DNA of 64,000 nt, taken from the NCBI GenBank assembly GCA_013350335.1, contig CM023539.1, positions 46,672,631-46,736,630 of the forward strand. The letters run 5' to 3'. Numbering within the stretch: the stretch's first letter is position 1; the number at the start of each line of letters is the position of its first letter. A model generated the notes under the pieces. It was not told the origin of the DNA. It made no database searches and was given only the letters and a program-made list of their open reading frames with translations. This document shows positions 1 through 12,886 of this stretch, piece by piece. The position numbers and the translations under genes are program-made. Source of the stretch: Chimonanthus salicifolius (Eukaryota; Streptophyta; Magnoliopsida; Laurales; Calycanthaceae).

Positions 1-1261
1 TTATTAGTCATACAATTCATAAAGTGCTTGTTAGAGATAGAGAGTTTGTTATAAGAGCTTATGAGTAGTTGAGTGTGGAGATGATGCGGACATCAAATCA
101 GACGAGCTCGATGAAGACAAGTCCATCCCAATTAGACGAAATTGATGCTCGAGTTCATAGAGGGAAGGGAGGCCCTCAAACGCAATCTAGTGGACCCAAT
201 TGCACCATAATTAAAGCACATTTAGCCCATGATGGTTGCCTTGGGGGTCAAGAATCCGCCTAAGATGCGGGCGGTCTTAGGTTCATATCACTCTTTACAA
301 AAGGGTTATTCTCCGTAGTGTTATCCGGTGTGTGTAGATCTCTCTAGTGTTACCCAGTGTGTGTGGATAAAGAGGTTTGCACATGACCCAAAGATCATTG
401 TCATAAATCTCGTTCTGACGATATTAACGGTAATAATTAATAGCAAGATATTTTCAATTTTTAAGATTTGTTTATAACGCAAGGAACTGAATACGAGGGA
501 TTGATATTGCAGCTCAATCTGGGTTTGATATTACAGCAGGATTTGATTTTTTTTCCTCTTATTTTCTTTTTATTTTTAGTTGGATTATTAAAGCCTATAA
601 ATTCAACTCTTAACCGTACTAAAAAAATCTGATTTTTATTTGAAGTTTATTAAAGTCTGAGAGCTTTTGGAGTTTGTCCTGGGTGCGGTGAGTTTACTTG
701 AATTTCTTTTAAATTTAATTTGCTCGTGTGTTTGAATTAAATTTAATTTAAGTATTAATTTTTTGCATGGTGAATATTATTGTTCATGTCTTGCACTGAT
801 TAAATGTTTGATTGAATTTTAATTTCACAGTCGAATTAATTCATTAAAAGATCTTTGAGATTCTATCTGAATTTGCGTTCATGGTGTTGAATCTTATTGT
901 ATTTAATTTAATTTAATTAAATGCGTTTAAATTTTACATTTCCTGTTCATTTAATTTTCGAGAACAACTAATTTCCTGGGTCGAATTATCTTGTCGAAAT
1001 TAGTGTTCCCTTTTCTTTTTCTTGTGAGTGATCAAGTGATTTGTTTCTTTCATTGAGATTCTGATTCAACTTAAAACTATAAAAAAAATAAAAAACCTAA
1101 AAATATTTACATATGAATGGTTGAGTGTGGGGAGTAATTGGAAGTAGATTAAAATCTCTTCCAGGGGAGATCTGACTTGAAGTTGCTTTGAATTAGCTAA
1201 TCTTCAACACAAAGTTTGTCAGCAAAATTACTTGTTCAATTCTTTTGTCTAGATCACAAAA
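1..1261. repeat. Block R, copy 1 (cut by the left window edge)
   Basis: First of three copies of a roughly 1.2-1.6 kb block. Position 6 onward matches position 1,375 onward, and the stretch near 945-1,260 matches 2,155-2,465. The third copy is at 14,930-16,563. Copies share the phrases around CATAAAGTGCTTGTTAG, GAACAACTAATTTCC and TTGCTTTGAATTAGCTAATC. No protein is encoded; a 64-codon open frame near position 69 is not kept in the other copies. It lies just downstream of the first PMEI-like gene, as the third copy does for the second gene. Confidence 0.75.
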
Positions 1262-2467
1262 TATCAAATTGAGTATGAGTGTAATTCACGAAGAACAAAT
1301 ATGTGTGAAGGGAGATTTGATTCATTAGGCTTATTCTGGGCCTCAAAATTACAGGTTCTCTTTAAAGAAAAATTAGTCGTACAATTCATAAAGTGCTAGT
1401 TAGGGATAGAGAGTTTGTTATAAGAGCTTATGAGTAGTTGAGTGTGGAGATGATGGTGTGGAGATGATGCTGACATCAAATCTGACAAGAGCTCGATGAA
1501 GACAAGCCAACCCAATTAGAGGAAATTGATGCTCGAGTTCATGGAGGGAAGAGAGGCCCGCAGACACAATCTAATGTACCCACACACACCATTATTAAAG
1601 CCCATTCAACCAGTGAGGGTTAGCTTGGCGGTCAAGAAATTATCTGAGATGCTGGAGGTCTTGGATTTATGTCACTCTTCATAAAAGGGCCACTGTTCGT
1701 AGTGTTACCCAGTGTGTGTGGATGGGAAGATTTGCGCATGACCCAAGAATCATTGTCACAAATCTTGTTCTCAGGATATTAACGGCAATAGTTAATAGAG
1801 AGATATTTTCAAATTCTAGAATTTTTTATTGGAAATTTAACAGAAAAATCTGATGAAAAATACAATATTGAAAAAAAATGAAAAATAAATAAATAATGTA
1901 GCTGGAGTTTGAAAATATAGATGATATTTCAGAAATAAAAAATGAATATTTGGTCTAAGCATTTTTAACATGAATTTAATAGTAAAATCTCACAATTTTA
2001 ATGAAAATTTACCGTTTATCAAGATAAAAAAGTATTTTTAATGGGAATTTACTGTTAAAAATAGTAGAAGATTTAAAAAAAATAAATAAATAAAGCCCAT
2101 TTGAAAAGTCATGGGCTTGGACCAATTTGAAAGGGCCAATGAAGGAAAGCACCCGCTGTTCAATTAATTTTTGAGAACAACTAATTTCCTAGGTCAAATT
2201 ATCTTGTCAAAATTAGTGTCCCCTTTCAATTTTTTCCTGTGAATGATTGAGAGATTTGTTTATCATTGAGACTCTGATTCAACTTAAAACTATAAAAAAA
2301 AAAACCAAAAATTATATACATGTGAATAATTGAGAGTGGAGAGTAATTCGAAGTAGATTAAAATATCTTCGAAGGAAGATTGGCTCCGAGTTGCTTTGAA
2401 TCAGCTAATCTTAAACTCAAAGTTTGTCGCAAAATTACTCTGTTCAATCCTTTGTCTAGATCACAAA
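1262..2467. repeat. Block R, copy 2
   Basis: Second tandem copy of block R (offset about 1,369 bases from copy 1). It begins with CAAATTGAGTATGAGTG, also seen at the start of the 14,930 copy, and ends at GTCTAGATCACAAAATAGG. Its centre (about 1,830-2,150) is AT-rich and differs from copy 1, so the middle has been replaced or has diverged strongly. Confidence 0.75.
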
Positions 2468-2734
2468 ATAGGAGTTAAAAGATTAAAAGGAGCTACTGAT
2501 GCCTTGACTGGTAAGAATCCAGACACCTTTGGTCATTAAGAAAAATCCATGCCTAAAATTAAAATATCAATTGACATCTAAATTATCAGCCTGTATTTAT
2601 TACTTCTTCAATGACATAATAAATTAGAAATATTACCAAATATCAAATATGTTTTGTCATTTTTATTGAATCAATCGAAAATAAAAAAGATAACTTATTC
2701 TCCAAAGAAAGGAAAAGAAAAAAAAAAAAGGACA

Positions 2735-3277
2735 TTACAGGCGAGAAATAAGAAGAAGATCCAAAACGGCGACAACCATCTCAAGCAGACGAAACATAAG
2801 GTAGTTGCCTCGTAACAGTGGCAAATTGTTCTGTCCTTTCAAGGCGTCTTGGCAAGGTATAATATTTGTGGAATTACTTTCTATTATACCAGCTCTTGTC
2901 AATGTGTATGGTATTGATGTAAAATACCTCTTGGCATTAACGATAGAACTGATTTCATTCTTATATCCATCAGAACAAACACCATACATGACCTTCTCTT
3001 CTGTGTCAGAACTGGTTGCCTGCAACTCGGAGAAAGTCGTGAATATGTTTTTCGCGTGTAAGAATGCCATGTTGAGTGAAATATCACCGAGGACTTGGAG
3101 ATCTGCAGTGGAAGACCGATAATACGGGTTCAATAACATGAAACACAGATCAGAGTCAGCGGTACGATTACAGACACTTTCCTTATCTGAAATCTCTCTA
3201 CCAGAGGAAGGATGAAGGAAGAAGAAGAAGAAGAGAAAAAGTAGGGGGGCGAAAGCCATGCAACGAAAGGATGCCAT
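2735..3277 (-). CDS. PMEI / invertase-inhibitor-like secreted protein, copy A
   Basis: A 180-residue protein. It starts with a hydrophobic signal peptide (about residues 1-26, CMAFAPLLFLF core) followed by a small domain with exactly four conserved-type cysteines: VCNRT and DLCF near the N-terminus of the mature part, then YGVCSDGY and IPCQDAL. That pattern and length fit the pectin methylesterase inhibitor/invertase inhibitor family, four-helix proteins of the apoplast that bind and block pectin methylesterase or acid invertase. Which enzyme is targeted cannot be read from sequence. I start at the ATG at 3,277 because the longer frame begins with GTG and because the paralog at 17,369 shares the same MAS..CMAF start. 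Single exon, as is usual for the family. It is collinear with copy B, so the pair arose by local duplication. Confidence 0.8.
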   Translation of the reverse strand: MASFRCMAFAPLLFLFFFFFLHPSSGREISDKESVCNRTADSDLCFMLLNPYYRSSTADLQVLGDISLNMAFLHAKNIFTTFSELQATSSDTEEKVMYGVCSDGYKNEISSIVNAKRYFTSIPYTLTRAGIIESNSTNIIPCQDALKGQNNLPLLRGNYLMFRLLEMVVAVLDLLLISRL

Positions 3278-3299
3278 TGTCAATTGATTGGGCACAGGG

Positions 3300-3795
3300 A
3301 TGCTTTCGGTTTATCAGCCTTTAAAGCCAACGGATAGGTTCCCGGTCTCTACAAGAATTAGAAACCTTCCTAATTGGGATTTGACTTCACAATATAAATC
3401 TAAAACGATGATAACCCAGACCATCTTTCCTTAATTTTCACTTTCCGATAAAGAATCTAAAATAAGTTGGGTGGAGATTCCCTTCCGAAAAAGAACATAA
3501 TTTCTTTTAAATATAGATACTATATAGCCAATATCTTATAAGCCATATATCAGATTAAAAAAAAAATAACTAACATATATTGGATATCATCAGTAAACTT
3601 TTTTCTAAAGCCCCGAATAATGAAATAATTAGATTAGTCAAAATCAAAAGTCAACCTCATCTAAATATATATTTAACAATTTAATTAGAATTATAAAATA
3701 GATAGTCAAATATGAAAGTCATATTTCCACCAATCCTCCATCGTACATTAGAGGTACATTGTACAAACTAATAGAAAATCTACGATTACTTAATC
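3300..3795. repeat. Shared upstream region of PMEI copy A
   Basis: Non-coding DNA 5' of the gene. It matches 17,665-18,135 upstream of copy B, including the stretches around ATAAATCTAAAACGA, TTTCCTTAATTTTCACTTTCC and CACCAATCCTCCATCGTA. Conservation of the promoter side suggests both genes could keep similar regulation. Copy B has about 200 extra bases (roughly 17,461-17,665) between the gene and this shared block. Confidence 0.65.
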
Positions 3796-6700
3796 TATCA
3801 ATCTCTTAAACAATTCAGATGGGTCATATATAAGTTTATTGCTGTGACCATACTGAAGATTATTTTGTCATTGCATTTAATTAATTTAGTATTTTCTCAA
3901 AATTTTTATTATCACAGATCCGTTTTGGAGAAAGATAATGATCTTTTTCTTGTCTCTATGTGCATGTCTAGGGTCGTGACTCAACCTGAGAAATTAGTGA
4001 GTTTGGGCTATCTATTTATATATTTTTTGTTGAGTCCAGTTGGAAAAAAAATGGGCATCAAATTCAGGGTCATATGTAGTCTGACCCGACCAAACCCGAG
4101 TGCTCTAAGTTATAAAATAGTAGCAATTAGGCTGAAACTTGGGTTAGGTCGGGCCCAACCAACAATCGGGTTGAGTCAGGTCAGAACTCGGAATCGGGTC
4201 AAAGTTAAGTAATTCGAGTTGGGTCAGATAAAATAAGTTTTGACATGGGTTGAGTTGGATTTATTAAAATCCGACTCGATTTGTCCGAGTTTTCGCCCTA
4301 TGCATGTCTATGCTACTCTGTTATTCATGTTCATCTAAATCAAAAGTTTTGAATTAATAATTATTAAGCATTTGTTTTTTTTTTTTCTTTTTCGTATTCA
4401 TCAAGCAAGCATTTATAATTTTTATTTTGATGGCATTTTTTTTCCAAATTTGAAGTTCTGTGGGGGTGAAAGAATGGCCACGCTCTATTGAAAGAGTTGA
4501 AAATAATTCAGGACAAGCATCATTAAACATGTGTTGCCTCAATTTAGTTAAGATGGGAAGTTGTTGTCTTTTTATCTTCTCTTTCCTCCCCTCTTCCCTC
4601 TGCTGACAAATCTCTTTCACCTTCAGGTGAGGCCATGTTATTTTACCCAGCCATGTCAACTTGTTACTTCCCACCTCATGAATAGAGAGGTAGTCCGTTC
4701 GAGTCTCTGTAGCGTTAACCGGGAGCGTCCTATAGTTGTGGGGCATTCTCCCGGGTTTACTAGAGCTATTGCCTCGTAGTTTCCCTTGGTCATTAAAATT
4801 TTTTTTTATTTCACCTCTTCTCTCTTCTCTTGTCCTTCTCTTTTCTCTTTCCTCGCACTTCTTCTCCTCTCCTTTCTCTCTTCTCTTATCTTTTTCTTCT
4901 CTCTTTTCTCTTTTCTCTTTCTTGCAGCGTTATTGCACAAGGTTCTCTGTTTCTGCCCACCCAAGCGTGACAAGCCACACCAGTGCAATTGGCCAGACCG
5001 TGCTGCCCCACCTGAAACCAGCTTGCGGCCTTGCGAGTTCGACACTACTCACAGCCTTCCATCAGCTAGCCACCTACGCCCCTCTGTTCCGCCGGAAACT
5101 TGGCCAGAGGCTTCTCTGAAACAGTTCTCCGGAGCGTTAACGTACAGGGCCAGCCCTCGCATCCATCAAGTTCATAAGCTCTTTTACTAATGTTAAATAG
5201 TTAATAATGTATAATTAAAATACAAGTTCATTCTTATAGTTAGATTTGTTTTTTTTTAATTCTTATCCACTTGGTTAGACTTTTTTTTTTTTTAAGTTTG
5301 GGACCCGGGATCAAATTCTGGTTGCGTTATTAATAATATTTTTTTTATTTTTATCAAGTTATTTAATAATAATAATAATGAAAAATAACAATAATTTGAA
5401 TTAATCCTACTTGAAATCATTTGACTATTTGATAATTTTTCTACTCTATTTAAAGCGTAGGTTTCTTAAAAAATTAAAATAATGATAGTAACAATCATAA
5501 TAATTATTATTATAATCCTCATTTTATTGTGTTTAATAATAATAATAATAAAATAATTTTAATTAATAAAGAATCTTTTAAAATATATCTATCTTCTAAA
5601 TAAAGAGAAAGAGAAATCTATATTGAGTTGATAATTTTGAATTAAATATAATTTAAAGCTTTTAAAATTTGAAGAGATGAAAAAACATAGCTTTATTCAT
5701 TTGATCAATATATATTTTATTAGAAATAATATACAAGTATAAATCATTATAATTAAGATAATTTTTAATTTTTTAAAAAATACAGAAAAATTGAAAAATT
5801 AAAATAATAATAATATCTTTGTTTCAAATTAGAATTTGCATTAGTGTCACACTCGAATATGATAAAAGATACAGTACCAAAAGAATGAATTGCCAAATTA
5901 TATAAAAAGAATGAATTGTTGTTTTCCAAATGCATGAATTGCTTATACAATAATGTTGATTATACCAGTTACAGTTAGCTATGCAAACATAAGTTTTTCA
6001 AAATTAAAATTGATAAAATCTTATTTTCGATCTACAATGTCAGAAGAAAGATTGAATAGATTGGCTATCTTATCTATTGAAAAATAAATGTTAAAAAAAC
6101 TTGAATATAGTAATTTAATTAGTAATTTTACATCTCAAAATAAAAAAAAATTAAATAATACTTTGTTATAAATTTGATTATGATATTTTATTTAGTTTCA
6201 CACATTGTAAAAAAAAATTGCATGATTTTAGTTTTTGTGAGTATATAAGGGCTCCATCTTAAAAACTTACCTAGGGCCTCTAAATCTCAGGGTCGACCCT
6301 GTTAACGTAAGACTCACATGTCTGGTACAAGTCCTCCTTGTTAATGCCTTAAAGAGAGAGACCCATTTTGCAAGTGAGTTTGAACGGCTTGAGTAGATAA
6401 TTTGAGGGTTTCACATAGAGATCCCTCTCTAGAGAAGAAGTCACATCTAAATATTCCATAGAACATATTTCTTATATTTAAATTTAAATGTAAAGAACTT
6501 ATAAGTAAATAATTTCATTATGTTAATTTGCGAAGATCATATAATGTAGATGACAATAAATATAAGAACCCTCTAATAATTTTTGAGTCCAATACTATTC
6601 CAAGGCCGGATTAAGCTACCAATGTAATCGCATTCTATGACTCTTCATTGTTATTAATAAAAAGAATATATATTTTTCATTTTTTAAATAAACCATGCCA

Positions 6701-7740
6701 ATTATTGAATTGTCTTTTAGGGACATCCCATGATGTGTGCACAGCCCAACAACCGTGCACCCCGGTCCACACCATTAGACCGCATATCCCCACCACATTT
6801 ATTGGCCTCTGGTCTTGTTTATTTATTCCATCCAAAATTACATTCTAGATATCATCATTAACAGAAAGAGAAAATAATTGTTCTTTAATTCCATTCTAGA
6901 TAAGTTCATTTTCACACAATTATAACATAAAACATATTACTAGAATTAAAGAACCACAAACCCTAATAATTGTGATAAAGCTTACAAGTCCCAATCACGG
7001 ATAGAACTTACATCCAAATTTCATGTGGACAAAATAATAACAGGTTTCATAGCATTTGACAAATAATATCAAAACCTCTTAAACAATTCAAAAGTACTTC
7101 AAACATTTCAAAAGCTAAATAGTACGTCAAAAACAAGGTAGGGCCTGATTAAATTTGCAAATCGTAACATTACTAAAATTAAAAATTAAATTGAAAGAAG
7201 GAGAAAGTTATTTACTAATGATCAATGAGTGCATTAAATTGAATAAACTTTATGAATTCAAGAACTTCTTCTAGAGAAATTTCGTAATTTCTTCATCTGC
7301 GGAAATGTTCAATTTACTCATAAATCGATCCACTTGATAGTAGATAATAAGTGACAGTATAAATTCGTTATTGCTAAAGTAGTAGAAGATCTAAATTTTA
7401 TAGATTTATACTACTATAAAATAAAGAAAGTAGTCCAAATAGATGAATTATTAGAAACTATAAAAATTAGTATTAAAAATGTTTCACCTTGTCATATAAC
7501 CTCATATTTTGTTACATGATTATGTTTTTGTCTCTTAAAGAGTACAAAATGGGGGTTAGGCGGGCTAGACCACCTTTAACCAAAGTCCTAACTATTATAA
7601 TCATTGAGCTCTGAAATGTAGTTTAGTTCCAATCAATGATTCTTTGCTGGATGTTAAAAAATTATTAAGGTCTCAGTCAAACCCAAGTTAAGCTTTTCAA
7701 AAGACCCAATAGACAGAGCTGGCCCTGAGCATAAACGATC
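3796..7740. other. Region present in duplicate 1 only; no gene recognised
   Basis: About 3.9 kb with no counterpart in the second duplicate, where a fold-back element sits instead. It contains a degenerate GGGTCGGG/CCCGACC-type repeat (about 4,080-4,300), a CT-rich tract (4,806-4,923) followed by a GC-richer stretch to 5,190, and very AT-rich DNA from 5,200 to 6,240 with AAT/TAA runs. From 6,240 to 7,740 I see no open frame worth calling. The CAGGGTCGACCCTG near 6,288 and CAGAGCTGGCCCTG near 7,712 may be ends of an old DNA transposon. Confidence 0.4.
4080..4300. repeat. Degenerate GGGTCGGG-type MITE remnant
   Basis: Contains many short CCCGACC / GGTCGGG / GGGTTGAGT segments in both orientations. 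It resembles the intact fold-back at 28,216-28,428 and the degenerate one at 61,290-61,570. No target-site duplication is visible. Confidence 0.4.
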
Positions 7741-9350
7741 TATCTGTATAAGTGTCTCTATAATTATTTATAATTTTTTTATGATTAAGAAACCTTTATA
7801 GCCGAGTCATCCAATTATGTCTTTATTTTGATAGGAGCCATTCAACTCATTCCCATGTGAGGTCTCACAATAACCTTCAGTTTCATGCGATTGTCATGTC
7901 TTCTGCATTTAGTCACTGCTACCTAAGAAAGTAAAGGTTTGACCAGTCAAGCCATGTTAATACTTCCCTGTTTAGGATAGGATGGTAACCACTTTGAAGA
8001 AGCAATAAATCATCTTCCCTCAATGAGACCGAAGGACTCCTAAAGTGGCAGATGGATGTGGCTCCTCTGAACAAGCTCAGGCTTCCATTAATGCATAATG
8101 AGACAATTTTATTTTATCACCAATTGGGCTTGCACATGGGGTTTGGTAAACCTGATCTGATCATGAGTTTGATTTTATGACATTTTAAATGAAAGAGCTT
8201 TTAATAATAAAAAAATAATAATGGGTATTTTAACCTTCTTGTCATTTATTTTTTTAAACAAGAGAGAAATAGCTGAATTTGACCGTGCCAAACTTTTCAA
8301 ATATACCTATGGAAGGCATATATGTTTATTAAAATTTGAATATCAATGTGACTCGGTTCCAGGGTTGATTTGGCCATCGTAATGGAGATGGGTTTGACCC
8401 AATTGTCTATAATATCTTTTTATATTTTTTCAATAATTATTGATATTGTGCAACTCAAATACTAAATAATTGAAATGAACTATTCTATAGTTTCCTCAAT
8501 GTTAGAATCGGAGACACTGGGCTCTCTCCCTCTACATAGAGTTGGAGATACGAACTCGACCCATTCCTATCAGCCATGTTTTAATATCTTATTAAACACA
8601 TGAGTATAATTCATCTCTAAAAATCTATTGTAGAAGACAAAGAATTCGTGTATCTATAAATCCCATAACTCAAAATTACTAAGAACGATGTGAGACTTTA
8701 CCTAAAAATCATGACTAAGGGGTCCAAATACTATTGTATAAAGTTCAATCAAATCTTATATCTCAATTCTCAAGGGGGTTTAAAGATTATCCATCTATTG
8801 CAATAAATATTTGCTGAATTTTACAACTTGGGCACAATTCTAATTCATTCTTAAGTTACAGGTGAGATTCAAGCTTGATAAGTAATTTTTTTTTCCTTTC
8901 TCATTCTTCTCAGAAAGTTAAGCTTGGTCTTCAACCTTGATCCAACCCATCTTTGACCCGTTAACACTCAAACCCAGTGCAATGCATATGGTGAAACCTT
9001 AGGCCATTATTGTCAACATCGAAGTATCCAGGTATTAGATAAAGATAACCAAGAAAATAGGATAATGATTACCCTACCACAACAATTTGGATTCTTATTT
9101 TTATCTTAATAATTTTCTTCTCACAAAGGTTCTTTGTGATTACCCAATAAAGGAAAAAACAAAAAAAGAGAGTAAAAACGTTTGGGCTATTTAAAAGCAA
9201 GAGAGAATAAGTTCATGTTTGAAGTCAAAGCGGGCATTGAAAGTACATATCCACCAAGCCAAAGTGAGGTGATCACACGAAAGGTGTGGGGTCCTCTTTT
9301 GAAGCTTCAAAGCTTTCAAAAAGGGGAGGGCACACAAATTGACAAGCAAT
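7740..9350. repeat. Segmental duplicate, distal part of copy 1
   Basis: Collinear with 19,370-21,100. Matching landmarks are AACCTTTATAGCCGAGTCAT (7,791; 19,410 in the other copy), AATCATCTTCCCTCA (8,007; 19,710) and ATAGGATAATGATTACCCTA (9,057; 19,895). About 790 bases (8,250-9,040) are present here only. No coding sequence is seen on either strand. Confidence 0.65.
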
Positions 9351-9911
9351 ATTATTAAATAAATTCATATTTTTGGGATTTCCTTCAATGCACTATAATG
9401 AAAAAAGCTACTCATAAAAATCGAATAAATAATAAAATAGAAGGCAATATTAAATTAAAATGTATAATGTAAAGTATCATGATGATATTAGCTATTTAAA
9501 TTTATTTGGATTCACTGTTTTCTCACAAAATTTTCAAAAGATCAACAATAAGATATGAATTTTTAGCACAGTTGATAAGTACACATTATTACAATTTCCA
9601 AGTTGTAAATTCGAATTTTACAAGTATAAGATAGGGAATTGACTTATAGAAAAATAAACATGTCAAATTATAATATAAATGCCAACTCTAAATTGATGGG
9701 TTAAATGGCTTCAATGGTGGTGATAATATTTTCAAAGACCAACAAAGTTTTCTATCTTCAAAGATCTTCATCTTATTTTGTCAAACTGAGGATAAAAAAT
9801 TTGGTTGATTACTGAACAAATTTTTAATTAGATTTGAGGTCAATTTGATAGTTTACTACTGTTTTCAGCTTTTTTAGGCCATTGTAAGGAAAGAGAGATA
9901 ATTATTTTTTT

Positions 9912-9913
<2 letters not shown>

Positions 9914-9954
<41 letters not shown>
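9914..9954. repeat. (AT)n microsatellite
   Basis: About 20 uninterrupted AT units. The flanking phrase starting AAGGGCATTTCCAAT is also found beside the AT/TTTA tract at 23,308-23,365, so the two tracts probably share an origin. Confidence 0.9.
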
Positions 9955-9957
<3 letters not shown>

Positions 9958-9990
9958 ACAAGGGCATTTCCAATACACATGACTTATAAT

Positions 9991-10100
9991 ATTTTTCAGC
10001 ATTTTTGAGACATTTGTCAAGCAAAAAATCAATTAAATGACTCTTTTTTCAGCATTTTTGAGACATTTGTCAAGTAAAAAATCAATTAAATGACTCCTTT
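9991..10100. repeat. 53-bp tandem duplication
   Basis: Two copies of a unit reading TTTTTCAGCATTTTTGAGAC and onward, ending AATTAAATGACTC, spaced by 53 bases. Non-coding. Confidence 0.85.
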
Positions 10101-10570
10101 TTAAAATTAACTGAAGCAAAAGTACAAATCGATTTGCTAATTTTGATAGACAAGAAATTTCCAACTGTTGTACTTTTGGAGTAGACACGAAGTTCTCTAT
10201 GTATATGCAATTAAAAATTATATGAGTCGACTCAATCTCAAATTTGACTCAAACTCGTTAACATGTTAAACTCAAATTGATTCCAATCGAGTATGTGCTA
10301 GTAAGACAATTTATGTGTAAATAAGTGTATATTTAAAAAGCGCATTAGAGAACTTTGTCTTTAAAAAAGTCAGATTAGGGGTATAAGAAATTTTGATCAC
10401 ATTAAAATTTTCAAAGACATTTTGACACAGAATCATAATTTTTAAAATAATTTTGTAAAAAATTCTCATTTTCCTTTTTAACAATAACCAGTGTCACTGT
10501 TCTAAGTTTATTAGAAACCAGATTCCTTACCATAAAAAGGAAAACGTGTGAACATTGGCTATTTTTTTAG

Positions 10571-11974
10571 GGCCGCCCATTTAGACACCAAGGTTTTTTT
10601 TTGTCACCAGACACCAGTTTTGAATTTTGAAGAAAAATTACCATTTTGCCCTCCTTGCGTTTTATACTTCTTTTGATTTTTCAGTTAGTCAAATCATTCG
10701 AATGATCATAACATCCATTCGAATGAATGAATGTTATGGTACACTAAAATTCTTTAAAAATTTTAAACAGTAAAATATTTTTAAAATTTTAAAGTTATTT
10801 TTTAAGTACTGTGTATTTTTAAAATTTTTCAAATTAAATATCCAAACTAATTACGATAATCTGATAAAAATACTTTGAGACTTCAAGGTCTTTTGACATT
10901 CTAAAATACTTAAAACACAGTGTTATACAAATAAGGGTATCCCTCAACTGTGTCAAAAATATATTTGGGAGTGTCAAAAGACCTTTAAGTCTTAAAGTAT
11001 TTTTATCAGGTTATCGTAATTAGTCCTGGATATTTACTTTGAAAATTTTTGGAAATACACAGTGCTTAAAAAATATTTTTTAATTAATAAAATTCCCTTT
11101 AAAACTTTAAAGTTATTTTTTAAGCACTGTATATTTTTAAAGTTTCTCAAATTAAATATCCGGACTAATTACAGTAACCATAAAAATACTGAGACTTCAA
11201 TGTCTTTTAACACTCCCAAATGTATTTTTGGCATAGCCGAGGGATACCCTTATTTGTAAAACACTGTGTTTTAAACATTTGGGAGTGTCAAAAGATCTTG
11301 AATTCTTAAAGTATTTTTATCATGCTATCGTAATTAGTCCGGATATTCAATTTGAGAAATTTAAAAAATACACAGTGCTTAAGAAATGACTTTTTAATTA
11401 ATAAAATCTCCTTTAAATCTTTAAAGTTATTTTTTAAGCACTGTGTGTTTCCAAAATTTCTCAAATTAAATATCCAAATTAATTACGATAACTTGATAAA
11501 AATTCTTTAAAACTTAAAGGTCTTTTGATACTCCCAAATATATTTTTGACACAGCTGAGGGATACTCTTATTTGTAAAACACTGTGTTTTAAGTATTTTA
11601 GAATGTCAAAAGACCTTGAAGTCTTAAAGTATTTTTATCAGATTATCTTAATTAGTCTAGATATTTAACTTAAAATTTTTAGAAATATACAGTATTTAAA
11701 AAATAACTTTAAAATTTTAAAAGATATTTTACTGTTTAAAAATTTTAAAGAATTTTACAGTAACATAACATTCATTGGTTCTGAAGGCGAATCATTCGAA
11801 GGAACAAAAATCAAAAGAAAATCTTTCGAATAATTTACTGTGTAATCAAATCATTCGAAGGAACTTTTGATCAAAAGGAAAATCGTATGTGAGAGGGCAA
11901 AATGGGAATTTTCCTTCAAAATTCCAGAAACTAGTGTCTGATTAAGAAAAAACGTGGTGTCTAAGTGGGCGGCC
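10571..11974. mobile_element. Fold-back element FB-A with three palindromic monomers
   Basis: The ends are inverted: GGCCGCCCATTTAGACACC on the left and GGTGTCTAAGTGGGCGGCC on the right. Next to each end lies the phrase ATTACCATTTTGCCC or its complement. The interior (about 10,793-11,710) holds three monomers of about 285 bases, each itself palindromic with arms of about 140 bases (AAGCACTGTGTATTT ... AAATACACAGTGCTT). There is no transposase, so it must be non-autonomous. The insertion sits in a T-rich tract, so a target-site duplication cannot be read. Confidence 0.8.
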
Positions 11975-12134
11975 TTTTTGGAGTCACTCCATGTGATGGG
12001 AGCTTTTTTAAATTAAAGTTGATCCTATTTATGCTTGTCAGGCAATATTCTTTCCCTTTTATTATGCCATTAACAGAGTGAAATCTGTCATTTAAAGCCA
12101 ATAAAACTTAAAATTAATTTGGATAGAGTGAGCA

Positions 12135-12322
12135 TTTGGATATCCAACTTTTCTTTCATAAGACATCTAATTTCAAAATTTTAGATGAAAATTATCATTT
12201 TGCCCCTTAATTTAAAAAAAAAAATATTCCTCCACACAAAAATGAGGGGCAAAATAATACTTTTACATACAATTTTAAAATTAGATATCTTCTAAAAGAA
12301 AAATGGGTGTCTAGATATCTTA
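12135..12322. mobile_element. Short fold-back MITE
   Basis: Arms of about 80 bases: left ATATCCAACTTTTCTTTCAT and onward, right ending AGAAAAATGGGTGTCTAGAT, converging on an A-rich centre. It contains TCATTTTGCCCC and GGGGCAAAATAA, the same subterminal phrase as the large fold-back elements, which suggests it is a minimal relative. Confidence 0.6.
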
Positions 12323-12642
12323 ATACTTGATCTCAATTATAACTTTTAAGACAGAATAGGGAAAAACTCGGTCAAACTCGGGAATATTATATTATAAATA
12401 ATATAAAATTATTAATTAAACTTTAATTGATTAATTGTCATAAAAACAAATATCTGTTATACCCATAAATATCTATTAACAGTCATGAAACAAGTGTTTA
12501 ACATATTTATTCATTATTATTATTATACTCATAAATATCATTTTATTCATTATTAACCGTCATGGGAACGAGTGTTTTCTTCATTAATAAATAATAAATA
12601 ATATTATTATCAATTCAAATGAAATGCTAACAGTATTTATTC

Positions 12643-12886
12643 ATTATATAAACCCATTTCAAGTCCCACTTGACAGTCCCATCTCAAGTCCATTCCCACT
12701 TCGCCAAATCTCTGGTTTTCTTCCTCATTTCCCAACACAAGTCCCAGCAGCTCGGCTCTCTCAAGTCCCCTCCTCACCTCCATACTCTCCCAAGTCCCCG
12801 TTCTCCACTTCTCCCACTTTCCCATCTCTGCACCATGTCTCGTTCTGGCATGGTTCTCTGCAATAACGTGTCTACCTCTTATTCAG
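12643..12886 (+). promoter_or_regulatory. TATA box, CT-rich leader and orphan first exon
   Basis: A clear TATATAAA box at about 12,645 is followed by a CT-rich leader (12,680-12,834), an ATG at 12,835, 17 codons (MSRSGMVLCNNVSTSYS) and a plausible splice donor at 12,887. This is how a plant promoter plus first coding exon looks. No matching downstream exon is found before the TRIM remnant at 13.5 kb. It may be a captured or abandoned gene start; the reading is inferred and unsupported by any family match. Confidence 0.3.

Noticed and set aside
4354..5190. Several overlapping open frames around the CT-rich tract
   Set aside because: Frames on both strands are created by the low-complexity CT tract; no domain.
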